Source: an uncultured Lachnospiraceae bacterium (lineage in GTDB: Bacteria; Bacillota; Clostridia; Lachnospirales; Lachnospiraceae). Taken from it: a stretch of DNA of 64,000 bases. Location: the NCBI GenBank assembly GCA_910578405.1, contig CAJTQO010000004.1, positions 68,011 to 132,010 of the forward strand, in the 5' to 3' direction. Made by a program: the position numbers and the translations under genes. Below are positions 44,832 to 53,377 of the stretch, piece by piece. The stretch's first letter is position 1; each line of letters begins with the position of its first letter. The notes below the pieces were generated by a model. That model saw only the letters and a list, made by a program, of their open reading frames with translations, had not been told where the DNA came from and made no database searches.

Positions 44832-46067
44832 ATGAAAATATGCTATAATACATCGGCAATGATTGCCAACAATGCGTTAAACAGGAATGACAACAGGCTT
44901 GCCCAGTCTTTGCAGAGGCTGTCTTCCGGTTTGAAAATTGTGGAGGCGAAGGATAACCCGGCAGGAATGGCCATGGGAAAAAGGATGAACGCCCAACTTA
45001 CCGGAATCGCCGCAGCGTCTCAAAATAGCAGTGACGCTATATCGGTTATTGAAACGGCAGACGGGGCGCTGTCCGAGATGCATGATATTTTGCAGAGGAT
45101 GAATGAGCTGGCAATTAAGGCCGCTACCGGGACAAACGGTGAGGCGGAACGTAAAACCATACAGGCGGAAGTTGACCAGTTAAAACAAGAGCTTACCAGG
45201 ATTTCCAATGATACGCAGTTCAATGGGGAGACATTGCTGAATGGGAATTTTGATTTGAAAGGGTATACCAATAGCCCGGATGTGAAGGTCGGATATTATT
45301 CTGACCAGGTGATACCCGGAATATATGGGATTGCCGGGATTGATGATGGCGCGGGAGGGAATATTGCGTCGGTGGTTTTGGATGATAAAGGAGATATAGA
45401 TGAAACCAGTGCGCAGAATCTGGTTGGAAAACAGGTGAATGGAATGGCGATAGGCTCCACGATTACGACTCCGGTAACTCCTCCGGCGGCGCCAATCGTA
45501 TCCACTGTAAATGCTGACTGGCCTGCGGATGCAACGATTACGGAAGTAAACGGCACGATGATTAAGATTCAAAGCGCCTCAAAAGCGGATTTTGAGGTGA
45601 ATCTGAAAATTGCAGGGGCGCCTGGCGCAACGGTGAATTTACCGACAAATATGAAACTGGATATCACAGGCATTGGCGCTATGACTATGCAGACCGGCTC
45701 CAAAGAAGGACAGATTTTGGACATTCGTATTCCGAATACATCTTTGGAATACCTTGGTTTAAAGAATCTGGATATGTCTGAGGTGGAAGGGGCTACACAA
45801 GGGATTCAGGATATAAAAGGAGCCATTGAGTATATTTCCAGTGTAAGGAGCCGTTTGGGCGCTTACCAGAACCGTTTGGAACATACGATTAGTAATTTGG
45901 ATATTACGACGGAAAATATGACGGCGGCATATTCCAGGATTATGGATGTGGATATGGCGGAGGAGATGACAGAATATACAACCATGCAGGTAATCTCACA
46001 GGCCAGCATGTCCATGCTGGCGCAGGCAAACGAAAGGCCGGCGCAGGTACTCCAGCTTCTGCAGTAG
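44832..46067 (+). CDS. flagellin
   Basis: This 411-residue protein has the paired helical D0/D1 ends of flagellin. The N-terminal block (about 1-140) includes NRNDNRLAQSLQRLSSGLKI and DAISVIETADGALSEMHDIL. The C-terminal block (about 325-411) includes RSRLGAYQNRLEHTISNLDI and QVISQASMSMLAQANERP. A variable central part (about 145-320) is surface-exposed. AGAGGG precedes the ATG. The end is ...VLQLLQ as in secreted flagellins. No full flagellar operon is in the window. Confidence 0.93.
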   Translation: MKICYNTSAMIANNALNRNDNRLAQSLQRLSSGLKIVEAKDNPAGMAMGKRMNAQLTGIAAASQNSSDAISVIETADGALSEMHDILQRMNELAIKAATGTNGEAERKTIQAEVDQLKQELTRISNDTQFNGETLLNGNFDLKGYTNSPDVKVGYYSDQVIPGIYGIAGIDDGAGGNIASVVLDDKGDIDETSAQNLVGKQVNGMAIGSTITTPVTPPAAPIVSTVNADWPADATITEVNGTMIKIQSASKADFEVNLKIAGAPGATVNLPTNMKLDITGIGAMTMQTGSKEGQILDIRIPNTSLEYLGLKNLDMSEVEGATQGIQDIKGAIEYISSVRSRLGAYQNRLEHTISNLDITTENMTAAYSRIMDVDMAEEMTEYTTMQVISQASMSMLAQANERPAQVLQLLQ

Positions 46068-46118
46068 GTTCATTGTTTGGGGAATTGCCATTGCTTAGGC
46101 GGAAAGGCTTGGTTTTCT

Positions 46119-46595
46119 ATGACTAAGGAAATGAAACAAGAGTTCACATTAAAAATAACACAGGCCAATAAGACAGAATTAATCCAGATTTTATATGAAA
46201 TGCTTTTGGTTTATACCGGGGAAGCGAAAGAAGCCCATGCCAGGCAGGAGCGCGCCGGGTTCCGTGAAGGGATACGTAAAGCGCGGGGGTGCATCAATGA
46301 ACTTCTGGCTTCCCTGCATTTCGAGTATGAACTGGCGATGAATTTTATGCAGTTGTATCTTTATATGAACAGGGAATTGGCCAGAGCGGAGGTACGCAAT
46401 GCCACAGAGCCTTTGGCAGAGGTGGAGAAAATCGTAGGGAAGCTTCATGCAGCGTATGAAAAGCTCAGTGATATGGATACCTCCGGTCCGGTGATGTCTA
46501 ATGTACAGACTGTTTATGCCGGGCTAACGTACGGCAGGAACAGTTTAACAGAGAACCTAACCGATCAGGGCGCTGACCGGGGATTCCGGGTCTAG
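46119..46595 (+). CDS. FliS-like flagellar chaperone
   Basis: This 158-residue helical protein has the layout of FliS, which caps the flagellin C-terminus before export: TKEMKQEFTLKITQANKTELIQILYEML at the start, and three to four helices. It follows flagellin by 52 bp, the usual order. The start at 46119 (ATG) is uncertain because the ribosome site is weak; a TTG lies in frame at 46077. Its last 39 bases overlap the convergent yaaL-like gene. Confidence 0.72.
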   Translation: MTKEMKQEFTLKITQANKTELIQILYEMLLVYTGEAKEAHARQERAGFREGIRKARGCINELLASLHFEYELAMNFMQLYLYMNRELARAEVRNATEPLAEVEKIVGKLHAAYEKLSDMDTSGPVMSNVQTVYAGLTYGRNSLTENLTDQGADRGFRV

Positions 46596-46844
46596 CTCTT
46601 CGTCAGGCAGCAAATTGATTTTTGCTGCCTGTTCTAATAGAAACTTGTACCTTTTTAAGACGGAGTTGACTTCGTAAATATAGCAGTCGATTAAATCCGG
46701 GTCCGTTACGCTGTCAAAGCCGGTATAGGCATCTTCCAAAGCGCGGCGGGTTTTGTCCAGGTCTGCTAAAATAAGATTTCTTTGGAATTCTTTTTCACTT
46801 ATGGCGGGAGCCGCATAAGTAGTCTGACGGAAACAAATTTTCAT
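46557..46844 (-). CDS. yaaL: DUF2508 / YaaL family protein
   Basis: This 95-residue helical protein (LADLDKTRRALEDAYTGFDSVTDPDLIDCYIYEVNSVLKRYKFLL in spirit) carries the YaaL features DPDLIDCYIYE and VLKRYKFLLEQA. AGAGGTG precedes the ATG. In Bacillus yaaL sits between recR and bofA. Here it is divergent from bofA, with the 103-bp tandem repeat between them. The function is unknown. Confidence 0.82.
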   Translation of the reverse strand: MKICFRQTTYAAPAISEKEFQRNLILADLDKTRRALEDAYTGFDSVTDPDLIDCYIYEVNSVLKRYKFLLEQAAKINLLPDEELDPESPVSALIG

Positions 46845-46966
46845 GCTTACACCTCTTTACATTTTTTTCCTCTTTTTCTAAGTATAGACAGTAAAAAGTC
46901 AAATATTCATGTAATATCAAAAAAGTACGGGCATATAAATAAAACAAAAGATAGGTGCGACTGTGA

Positions 46967-47200
46967 TATTGGAAGGGCAGTTGCGGCGCTGGAAACAGCA
47001 ACGGCCGGAACAATGCCAGGAAGAATTGCCGACCGGATTAAAGGGAGGGAATTCTTCGTATGTAGGAGGTATTGGAAGGGCAGTTGCGGCACTGGAAACA
47101 GCAACGGCCCAAACAATGCCAGGAAGAATTGCCGACCGGATTAAAGGGAGGGAATTCTTCGTATGTAGGAGGTATTGGAAGGGCAGTTGCGGCACTGGAA
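46967..47200. repeat. 103-bp tandem repeat before bofA
   Basis: Two full copies (46967-47069 and 47070-47172) and a 28-base third copy are nearly identical. The last partial copy ends CACTGGAA and runs straight into TAGGAG, the bofA ribosome site. Each unit has GTTGC/GCAAC and GAAGAATT/AATTCTTC inverted motifs. 103 is not a multiple of three, so it does not encode a repeated peptide. Confidence 0.85.
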
Positions 47201-47213
47201 TAGGAGAAACAAT

Positions 47214-47486
47214 ATGGATTATTATATGGGCGGTATGATGATAGTGGCGGCGTGTATTTTTGTATTGCTGATAGGGGCTTTTCGTAGGAAGAATGAATGG
47301 ATTATTAATTTTGTGCTTCGGACGGTATCAGGGACGGTGGCAATCTTTTTCATCAATGGGTTTCTTGTATCAAAGGGAATTGGAATAGCCATTGGAATTA
47401 ATCCCCTTACGATTTTAACGTCAGGAATTTTAGGTTTTCCGGGGCTGATTATGCTGTATGGCATAAATCTGTATAAAATTTTATAG
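47214..47486 (+). CDS. bofA: pro-sigma-K processing inhibitor BofA family protein
   Basis: This 90-residue membrane protein has two to three hydrophobic helices and the BofA signature INPLTILTSGILGFPGLIMLY at its C-terminal end. In Bacillus BofA holds the SpoIVFB protease inactive in the forespore membrane. Its presence points to a sporulation lineage. TAGGAG, directly after the 103-bp tandem repeat, lies 7 bases before the ATG at 47214. Confidence 0.85.
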   Translation: MDYYMGGMMIVAACIFVLLIGAFRRKNEWIINFVLRTVSGTVAIFFINGFLVSKGIGIAIGINPLTILTSGILGFPGLIMLYGINLYKIL

Positions 47487-47521
47487 AATGTGCCGAAGAT
47501 TTATTCGTTGCCTGGAAACAC

Positions 47522-47550
47522 TGGACAAAACCCGCTATTGTAGTTATAAT
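47522..47550 (+). promoter_or_regulatory. promoter of the Tad operon
   Basis: TGGACA (47522-47527) and TATAAT (47545-47550) are spaced by 17 bases. The leader of about 165 bases before the first gene contains a GGGAT...ATCGTCCC hairpin near 47640-47667. I do not recognise a known riboswitch in it. Confidence 0.65.
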
Positions 47551-47725
47551 CTGTATATCAGTTCGAAACACTTAAGATTCAAGACACTTTCGGATGCTCA
47601 AAGGCGTTTCAGCAGATGGGTAGCAGTCGGATATTCTACGGGATAGATAAATCGTCCCTAAAATCCCAAAACATGATTTCAAAATTAGACATTATTCAAT
47701 AATTTAAAAGGAAGAGGTGGTGTGA

Positions 47726-48244
47726 ATAGTTATTATATTATTTATTTTCCTGGCAGTGGCTGCTGCTATGGATTTGTGCCTTGACAAAATATGTAACGAA
47801 TGGATTCTGCTTGGAATGATGACAGGATTGTCATTTTCTTTGTGGCAAGGTGGGACAAGCGGGCTGGCACAGGCGTTGTTTTCCATGTTTCTTCCGTTTT
47901 GCATTCTGTACCCGCTTTTTCGGATTGGCGGCCTGGGGGCAGGGGATGTAAAACTTCTGGCGGCTGTGGGGTGTTATTTGCCCATCAGGGAAAATCTGTA
48001 CTGCCTTGGGCTGTCTTTTTTGGCTGGCGCTGTTTTATCTCTGTGTAAAATGGCAGCCGAGAGGAATTTTGGGCAGCGGATAGGTTATTTTCTTTCCTAT
48101 GTCTGTGAGGTGGCTAAGAGCGGTAATTGGAAGTTATACGGGGAAGATATGGAAGATGCGCGGAACAGGAAAAAAGGAACAATCCATTTTGCCTTGCCTG
48201 TTTTGCTTGGTGTTGCAATATACAAGGGAGGGATGGGCCTGTGA
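47726..48244 (+). CDS. tadV: prepilin peptidase TadV/CpaA
   Basis: This A24-type aspartic peptidase (172 residues) cleaves prepilin leaders of Tad pili. Catalytic aspartates are in AAAMDLCLDKICNEW and in GLGAGDVKLL, and several helices follow. The first transmembrane helix (IVIILFIFLAVAAAM) is coded from 47726, directly after an in-frame TGA, and its first codon is ATA. GAGGTGG lies 5 bases before that ATA. The first standard start is GTG at 47756, which would cut off the helix. The likely start is therefore unusual. It is the first gene of the Tad operon. Confidence 0.8.
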   Translation: MVIILFIFLAVAAAMDLCLDKICNEWILLGMMTGLSFSLWQGGTSGLAQALFSMFLPFCILYPLFRIGGLGAGDVKLLAAVGCYLPIRENLYCLGLSFLAGAVLSLCKMAAERNFGQRIGYFLSYVCEVAKSGNWKLYGEDMEDARNRKKGTIHFALPVLLGVAIYKGGMGL

Positions 48245-49272
48245 AAAAAATTATGGCGTTGTGCGATGGGGAACAGGATTATCTGTACCATATGGCAGAC
48301 TATCTGGAGAGGAAGGACACGTTTCCATTTGCAGTGCATTGCTTTACCGATGCAGGGCAGTTACGGAATTTTATGGAAAGCAATGAAGTGGAATTGCTGT
48401 TGGTGGCGGAGAATGCCTATGAGGAAGGGCTTGCTCAGCTTTCCACAGGGCATACAGTAGTGTTAAACGAAAGCGGAAATGAGGTAGGAAGCCAGGTAGA
48501 AAACATTAATAAATACCAGGCTACGGAGTTTATCTTAAAGGCAGTGATGGACAGTTATATGGGCAGCAGCGATAAGGTGCCAAAACGGCTGGCTACAGGA
48601 AACAGGATGAAAGTGATTGGCTGCTATTCGCCAATTAGGCGTAGTTTCCAGACGACATTTTCGTTAAGCATGGGGCAGATACTGGCCAGGAAGCATAAGG
48701 TATTATATTTGAATTTTGAGAGCTATTCCGGTTTTGGATATATGCTGCATCAGGAATATACGGTAGATATTACGGACGCTCTTTATTTTTTTAACTGCGA
48801 AAGGGAGAAACTGGCGTATAAATTGGAAGGGCTGATTCAGTCCATCAATGGCCTGGATTATATTCCGCCAGCGGTTTCCTACCGGGAGCTTCGGGGCGTA
48901 ACAGGGGAAGAGTGGCTCCGTTTCATTCAGGAAATAGAAAAGATATCGGAATACGAGTTTCTCATTCTGGATTTGTCCGAACATGTCCAAGGGTTGTTCG
49001 AGGTGCTGCGGGAATGCCATTGCATTTTTACGATGCAAAGGGAGGATGGAATGGCAGAGGCTAAGATGCGCCAGTATGAAATGTTGCTGCAGTCTATGGA
49101 GTACGCAGATATAGCTGGTAAAACGAAAAAATGGAAACCGCCTGTGCTGCGCAGGCTGCCGCCAGGGATTGATCAGTTGGCACGGGGGGAAATGGCAGTC
49201 TGCATAAAGAAAATCATAGAGGAGGAAATCTATGGGGAAGCCAGGGATGCAGGGGAAGGAAACAAAAGGTAA
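48241..49272 (+). CDS. CpaE/TadZ-like protein lacking a P-loop
   Basis: This 343-residue protein begins at GTG 48241, overlapping the tadV stop, after GGGAGGG. Residues 1-110 look receiver-like. The rest resembles the MinD/CpaE ATPase fold (RMKVIGCYSPIRRSFQTTFSLSMGQIL, then FLILDLSEHVQGLFEVLRECHCIF). At the place of Walker A the sequence is CYSPIRRSFQTT, without the usual Gly-Lys. CpaE/TadZ places the pilus machine at the cell pole. This member probably does so without ATP hydrolysis. Confidence 0.78.
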   Translation: MKKIMALCDGEQDYLYHMADYLERKDTFPFAVHCFTDAGQLRNFMESNEVELLLVAENAYEEGLAQLSTGHTVVLNESGNEVGSQVENINKYQATEFILKAVMDSYMGSSDKVPKRLATGNRMKVIGCYSPIRRSFQTTFSLSMGQILARKHKVLYLNFESYSGFGYMLHQEYTVDITDALYFFNCEREKLAYKLEGLIQSINGLDYIPPAVSYRELRGVTGEEWLRFIQEIEKISEYEFLILDLSEHVQGLFEVLRECHCIFTMQREDGMAEAKMRQYEMLLQSMEYADIAGKTKKWKPPVLRRLPPGIDQLARGEMAVCIKKIIEEEIYGEARDAGEGNKR

Positions 49273-50599
49273 GGCTATGTTTCAGGATATGGATTGGAAA
49301 GGAAGCGGCCTTGGAAAGAAAACGGTTTGGAATAGAGAGAGTTTTGCAGAAGATGTAGTAGAGGGCGAAAGGGGAAGGGCGGGTATGGAAGACTGCAAAC
49401 AGAGGCTGAGGGCAGTTATTCTGGAGAAACTGGATTTTTCAAGGGAAACGTCAGATGAAGAAATTAAGGATATGATAGACGGTCTGATTATTAGTGAAAG
49501 CAAAAAACGTTTTATAAAGTTAGAAGAACGCAGCCGTTTGCGGCAGGAATTATTTTATTCCATCCGGAAACTGGATATCCTGCAGGAATTAGTGGATGAT
49601 TCTAGTGTGACGGAAATTATGATTAACGGTACAGAGGGGATTTTTATTGAGCGGGGAGGGCGTGTAAGCGCATACGGAGTAAAGTTTGAATCCAGGGAAA
49701 AACTGGAGGATGTCATCCAGCAGATTGCAGCAGGCTGTAACCGTACCGTCAATGAAGCGTCACCCATTGTGGACGCCAGGCTGGAAAATGGTTCCCGTGT
49801 CAATGTGGTTTTAAGCCCGGTGGCATTAAACGGGCCGATTGTCACCATACGGAGATTCCCGGAACATCCTATTCGCATGGAAGAATTGATTGCAATGGGG
49901 GCCTTAACGGAGGAAGCGGCAGAATTTTTATCCTGTCTGGTGCAAGCCAAATACAATATATTTATCAGCGGAGGAACCGGTTCCGGCAAGACAACTTTTC
50001 TCAATGCCCTTTCGGCTTATATCCCCAAGGATGAAAGAATCATTACGATAGAAGACAATGCAGAACTGCAGATACGGGATATCCCCAATTTGGTCAGATT
50101 AGAGACGCGGAATGCCAATGTGGAAGGATGCAAACCCATTACAATAAGGGATTTGATTAAGTCCAGTCTCCGAATGCGCCCGGACCGGATAGTGGTAGGG
50201 GAGGTGAGGGGCAGTGAAGCCATTGATATGATGCAGTGCTTAAACACCGGGCACGACGGTTCCATGTCCACCGGACATGCCAATAGCTGCAAAGATATGT
50301 TGAGCAGGATGGAAACAATGATTTTAATGGGGATGGAATTGCCGCTTATGGCAATCCGGCAGCAGATTGCTTCCGGTTTGGATATTATTGTCCATTTGGG
50401 CAGACTTAGGGACAAAAGCCGGAAGGTTTTGGAAATTACGGAAATTGGTAATTTTTCAGGGAATGAAATAAACACTACGGTTTTGTATGCTTTTGAAGAG
50501 GAGGGAGAGGATGCCGATGGAACGGTGCGGGGCAGTTTAAGGAAAAGGGGGGAGTTGAAAAACAGTGGAAAACTCACAGCGGCAGGAATTGGCGGTTAA
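49232..50599 (+). CDS. tadA: Tad pilus ATPase TadA/CpaF
   Basis: This 455-residue secretion ATPase powers pilus assembly. An N-terminal helical domain (about 50-125) leads to VTEIMINGTEGIFIERGG and the RecA-like core. Walker A is GGTGSGKTT (Lys253), the Asp box is RIITIEDNAELQI, and Walker B is DRIVVGEVRGSEA, with the His box HDGSMSTGHAN. The ATG at 49232 follows AGAGGAGG and overlaps the preceding gene by 41 bp; an ATG at 49277 is also possible. A basic C-terminal tail overlaps tadB. Confidence 0.93.
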   Translation: MGKPGMQGKETKGKAMFQDMDWKGSGLGKKTVWNRESFAEDVVEGERGRAGMEDCKQRLRAVILEKLDFSRETSDEEIKDMIDGLIISESKKRFIKLEERSRLRQELFYSIRKLDILQELVDDSSVTEIMINGTEGIFIERGGRVSAYGVKFESREKLEDVIQQIAAGCNRTVNEASPIVDARLENGSRVNVVLSPVALNGPIVTIRRFPEHPIRMEELIAMGALTEEAAEFLSCLVQAKYNIFISGGTGSGKTTFLNALSAYIPKDERIITIEDNAELQIRDIPNLVRLETRNANVEGCKPITIRDLIKSSLRMRPDRIVVGEVRGSEAIDMMQCLNTGHDGSMSTGHANSCKDMLSRMETMILMGMELPLMAIRQQIASGLDIIVHLGRLRDKSRKVLEITEIGNFSGNEINTTVLYAFEEEGEDADGTVRGSLRKRGELKNSGKLTAAGIGG

Positions 50600-51683
50600 A
50601 GGGGAAAATCTTTTTCGCATCAGGACGTGCGGAAAATCAGGCAGGGAAAAAGCAGTGCGGAAAAACTGTATGCAAAGATTGGCAAAAGGGGAAGCGGTGA
50701 AAGCAGTGCAAGAAAAATATGCACAAGGGTTGTTAAAAGAAATGCCGGCGCAGGAAAAGTATGCGCGGGAGTTGTCAAAAGGAATGCCAGCGCAGGAAAA
50801 GTATGCGCGAGAGTTGTCAAAAGGAATGCCGGCGCAGGAAAAGTATGCGCAAGGGTTGGCAAAATGGAAGACAATGTGGGAAAAGTATGCACGAGGATTG
50901 GCAAAAGGGGAGACAGTGCAGAAAAAGTATACGCAAAAGTCGGCAAAAGGAACAACAGGATATAAGGCCAGTCCGCGTGAGAAGCTGGAGGACGCAATAG
51001 TGGGATTGGGACTTGTGGGGATTCTGGCATTTTTCTTCTACCGCTCTGTGTGGGCGTTGCCGTTTCTTGTTCCGGTATATATGATGTACCAAAAGGATGC
51101 AGGGAAAACCCGTATGCTGAAACGTCATAAAGAAATATCTATTCAATTCAAAGACGCCATACTGGCAGTATCTGCGAATCAGAAAGCAGGGTATTCAGTA
51201 GAAAATTCCTTTAAACAATCATACGACGATATGGGGCTCCTGTATGGGAAGGAAAGCCTGATATGCCAGGAACTGTATACCATTATTTCAGGATTGGGAA
51301 ATAATTTGGTATTGGAAAACATGATGTACGATTTCGGAAAACGCTCCGGAGTAGGGGAAATCATGGAATTTGCGCAAGTTTTTGCGGCCGCTAAGCGGAA
51401 TGGAGGAAATTTAACGGAGGTGATTGAACGCAGTGCATTAGTAATAGAAGAAAAGGTGGAAACGGAAAAGGAGATACAGATATTAATTAATGCAAAGCGG
51501 ATGGAACAAAAAATTATGAGCATAACGCCATTTGGCATTTTGCTGTATATCAGTGCAACATCAAAAGGTTTTTTTGATGTGCTGTATCATAATCCAGCAG
51601 GCATTGCGATTATGACAGCTTGTATGGGAGTCTATCTGACTGCTGTGCGCCTATCTGGGAAAATAGTCAATATTGAGGTATAA
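50565..51683 (+). CDS. tadB: TadB-like inner-membrane protein with an unusual repeat N-terminus
   Basis: This 372-residue protein is a type II secretion F-domain protein, the membrane platform of the pilus machine (IQFKDAILAVSANQKAGYSVENSF, then GNNLVLENMMYDFG and LTEVIERSALVIEEKVE). Two hydrophobic segments near 145-170 and two near the end are visible. The first 130 residues are a basic extension with about six degenerate 14-residue units like KGMPAQEKYARELS, coded by 42-bp DNA repeats (about 50690-50950). It starts at GTG 50565, overlapping tadA. Confidence 0.85.
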   Translation: MENSQRQELAVKGENLFRIRTCGKSGREKAVRKNCMQRLAKGEAVKAVQEKYAQGLLKEMPAQEKYARELSKGMPAQEKYARELSKGMPAQEKYAQGLAKWKTMWEKYARGLAKGETVQKKYTQKSAKGTTGYKASPREKLEDAIVGLGLVGILAFFFYRSVWALPFLVPVYMMYQKDAGKTRMLKRHKEISIQFKDAILAVSANQKAGYSVENSFKQSYDDMGLLYGKESLICQELYTIISGLGNNLVLENMMYDFGKRSGVGEIMEFAQVFAAAKRNGGNLTEVIERSALVIEEKVETEKEIQILINAKRMEQKIMSITPFGILLYISATSKGFFDVLYHNPAGIAIMTACMGVYLTAVRLSGKIVNIEV

Positions 51684-51685
51684 AG

Positions 51686-53128
51686 ATGATAATTATTTAC
51701 GGAATGGTATTTCTTTTTTATATAGTTCTGCACTGTTTGGCCCGGAAACGGGGCATGGAAATCTCTGGGTATTTTTATGAAATGGGCAGGCGGAAAGGGA
51801 TGTTTGGACAACGGGGCATTCGGGAGAATATTAGTCTGTTGCAGCCGGACAGCGGAGGAAGGGCGGAAAGGGAAGGAGAATATGTAAAGCAGTTTTACAT
51901 TGGGAAAATTAAACTATTTCTTCAAATGCTTCTGCTTGGAAATTTGCTGGCCGTGTGTTTATGGCTGGCCGGAAGTATGGGAGACATAGTGGAGGAAGGG
52001 AAGTATATCCGCAGGAATGCATATGGTCAGGGGAGTATGGAAACGAAGTTGCAGGCGGAAATTGAAGGAGAGGAGGGCGCAGCGGCCTGTCAGGATTTTA
52101 CTTTTTGGATAGAGGAGCGGCAATATGAAACCGTTCTGGTAAAGCAAATGGCCAGGGAGCTGGCACAGGAACTTCCAAGGCGGATTTTAGGCAGCAATGT
52201 TTCCCTGGAGGAAGTAAGGGAAGATTTAAATTTGTGCAAAGAAGCGGAAGGTTATCCGTTCCGCATTGAATGGGAAAGTGACGATTATGCGTATGTCTCT
52301 TCGGATGGGACGGTGACAAACGACGAACTGAGGGAAGAAGGGGCAGTGGTCTGCTTGACGGCGGTATTCCTCTATGGGGATTATAAAGAAGAGCATATTT
52401 TCCCTGTACATATTTTTCCGCCTCAGTATTCCGAAGAGGAACGGCTTAGGCGTAAAATTTATGAACTATTGGAGGATAAAGAAGGGGAGAACCGATATGG
52501 CTTACAAGTGGAATTGCCGGAGAACATAGAAGGGAAACAGTTGTTTTGGAGTGAGAGAAGGGAGGATAGCAGTGGAATGCTATTCCTGCTGACAGGAATA
52601 GCCGCAGTGGCGGTTTATCTTTTAAAAAACAGGGATTTGCGGGAAAGGGTGGAAGAGAGGAACAGGCAGATGCTTTTGGACTACCCGCAGTTGGTCAGCC
52701 GGATAACTCTTTATATGGGGGCAGGAATGACTGTACGCAATGTATTTTGCAAGATTGCCCTGGATTATCAAAAGGAACGGCAAGCCGGAGGAAAAATGCA
52801 TTATGTGTATGAAGAAATGCTGTTAGCATGTTATGAATTGAACAGTGGGGTATCCGAAGCGGCAGCTTATGAACATTTCGGCAGGAGATGCCGTCTGATT
52901 CAATACATGAAATTTACCAATTTGTTGGTGCAGAATCTAAAGAAAGGGAGCAACGGAATCTTAGAGGCGCTGCACCGGGAAGCCAAAGATGCTTTTGAAG
53001 AGCGCAGGAACCTGGCGCGGAAACTAGGGGAGGAAGCAGGTACGAAATTGCTTCTGCCAATGATGCTGATGCTTGGGATTGTGATGGTATTGATTATAGC
53101 GCCAGCATACTTTTCTTTCTCAGCCTGA
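51686..53128 (+). CDS. tadC: TadC-like membrane protein with an inserted extracytoplasmic domain
   Basis: This 480-residue protein has an N-terminal helix, a helix near 75-95, then about 190 residues likely outside the membrane (100-290) before the next helix (MLFLLTGIAAVAVYLL). The C-terminal F domain (about 320-480; LLDYPQLVSRITLYMGAGMTVRNVF, then FTNLLVQNLKKGSNGILEAL) is typical of TadC. The inserted domain makes it longer than usual for this family. GAGG lies 7 bases before the ATG. Confidence 0.82.
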   Translation: MIIIYGMVFLFYIVLHCLARKRGMEISGYFYEMGRRKGMFGQRGIRENISLLQPDSGGRAEREGEYVKQFYIGKIKLFLQMLLLGNLLAVCLWLAGSMGDIVEEGKYIRRNAYGQGSMETKLQAEIEGEEGAAACQDFTFWIEERQYETVLVKQMARELAQELPRRILGSNVSLEEVREDLNLCKEAEGYPFRIEWESDDYAYVSSDGTVTNDELREEGAVVCLTAVFLYGDYKEEHIFPVHIFPPQYSEEERLRRKIYELLEDKEGENRYGLQVELPENIEGKQLFWSERREDSSGMLFLLTGIAAVAVYLLKNRDLRERVEERNRQMLLDYPQLVSRITLYMGAGMTVRNVFCKIALDYQKERQAGGKMHYVYEEMLLACYELNSGVSEAAAYEHFGRRCRLIQYMKFTNLLVQNLKKGSNGILEALHREAKDAFEERRNLARKLGEEAGTKLLLPMMLMLGIVMVLIIAPAYFSFSA

Positions 53129-53154
53129 CCACGCGCAGAGACAACAAACATATC

Positions 53155-53364
53155 AAAAACAGCATAGGAAGCAGAAATACCCGTAAGGAATTCAGGGCAC
53201 GTGAGTGTCATGAAGTCCTTAGAAGAAGATGGGTATTGCTAGTGGATATGCGGAACTGGAAAAACAGCATAGGAAGCAGAAATACCCGTAAGGAATTCAG
53301 GACGCGTGAGTGTCATGAAGTCCTTAGAAGAAGATGGGTATTGCTAGTGGATATGCGGAACTGG
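53155..53364. repeat. 105-bp tandem repeat before the pilin gene
   Basis: Two copies (53155-53259 and 53260-53364) differ at only two or three bases. The second ends GCGGAACTGG and runs into AATAGGAGG, the pilin ribosome site. Each unit can fold: ATACCC/GGGTAT enclosing AAGGAATTC/GAAGTCCTT. The unit starts AAAAACAGCA and ends GCGGAACTGG, like the shifted unit of the 103-bp repeat. Confidence 0.88.
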
Positions 53365-53377
53365 AATAGGAGGCAAT

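Noticed and set aside
47551..47725. Cyclic-di-GMP riboswitch in the Tad leader
   Set aside because: The leader is long enough, but I could not fit the conserved cores of GEMM-I or GEMM-II.
46967..53364. CRISPR array
   Set aside because: The repeats are head-to-tail with no spacers, units exceed 100 bp, and no cas genes are present.
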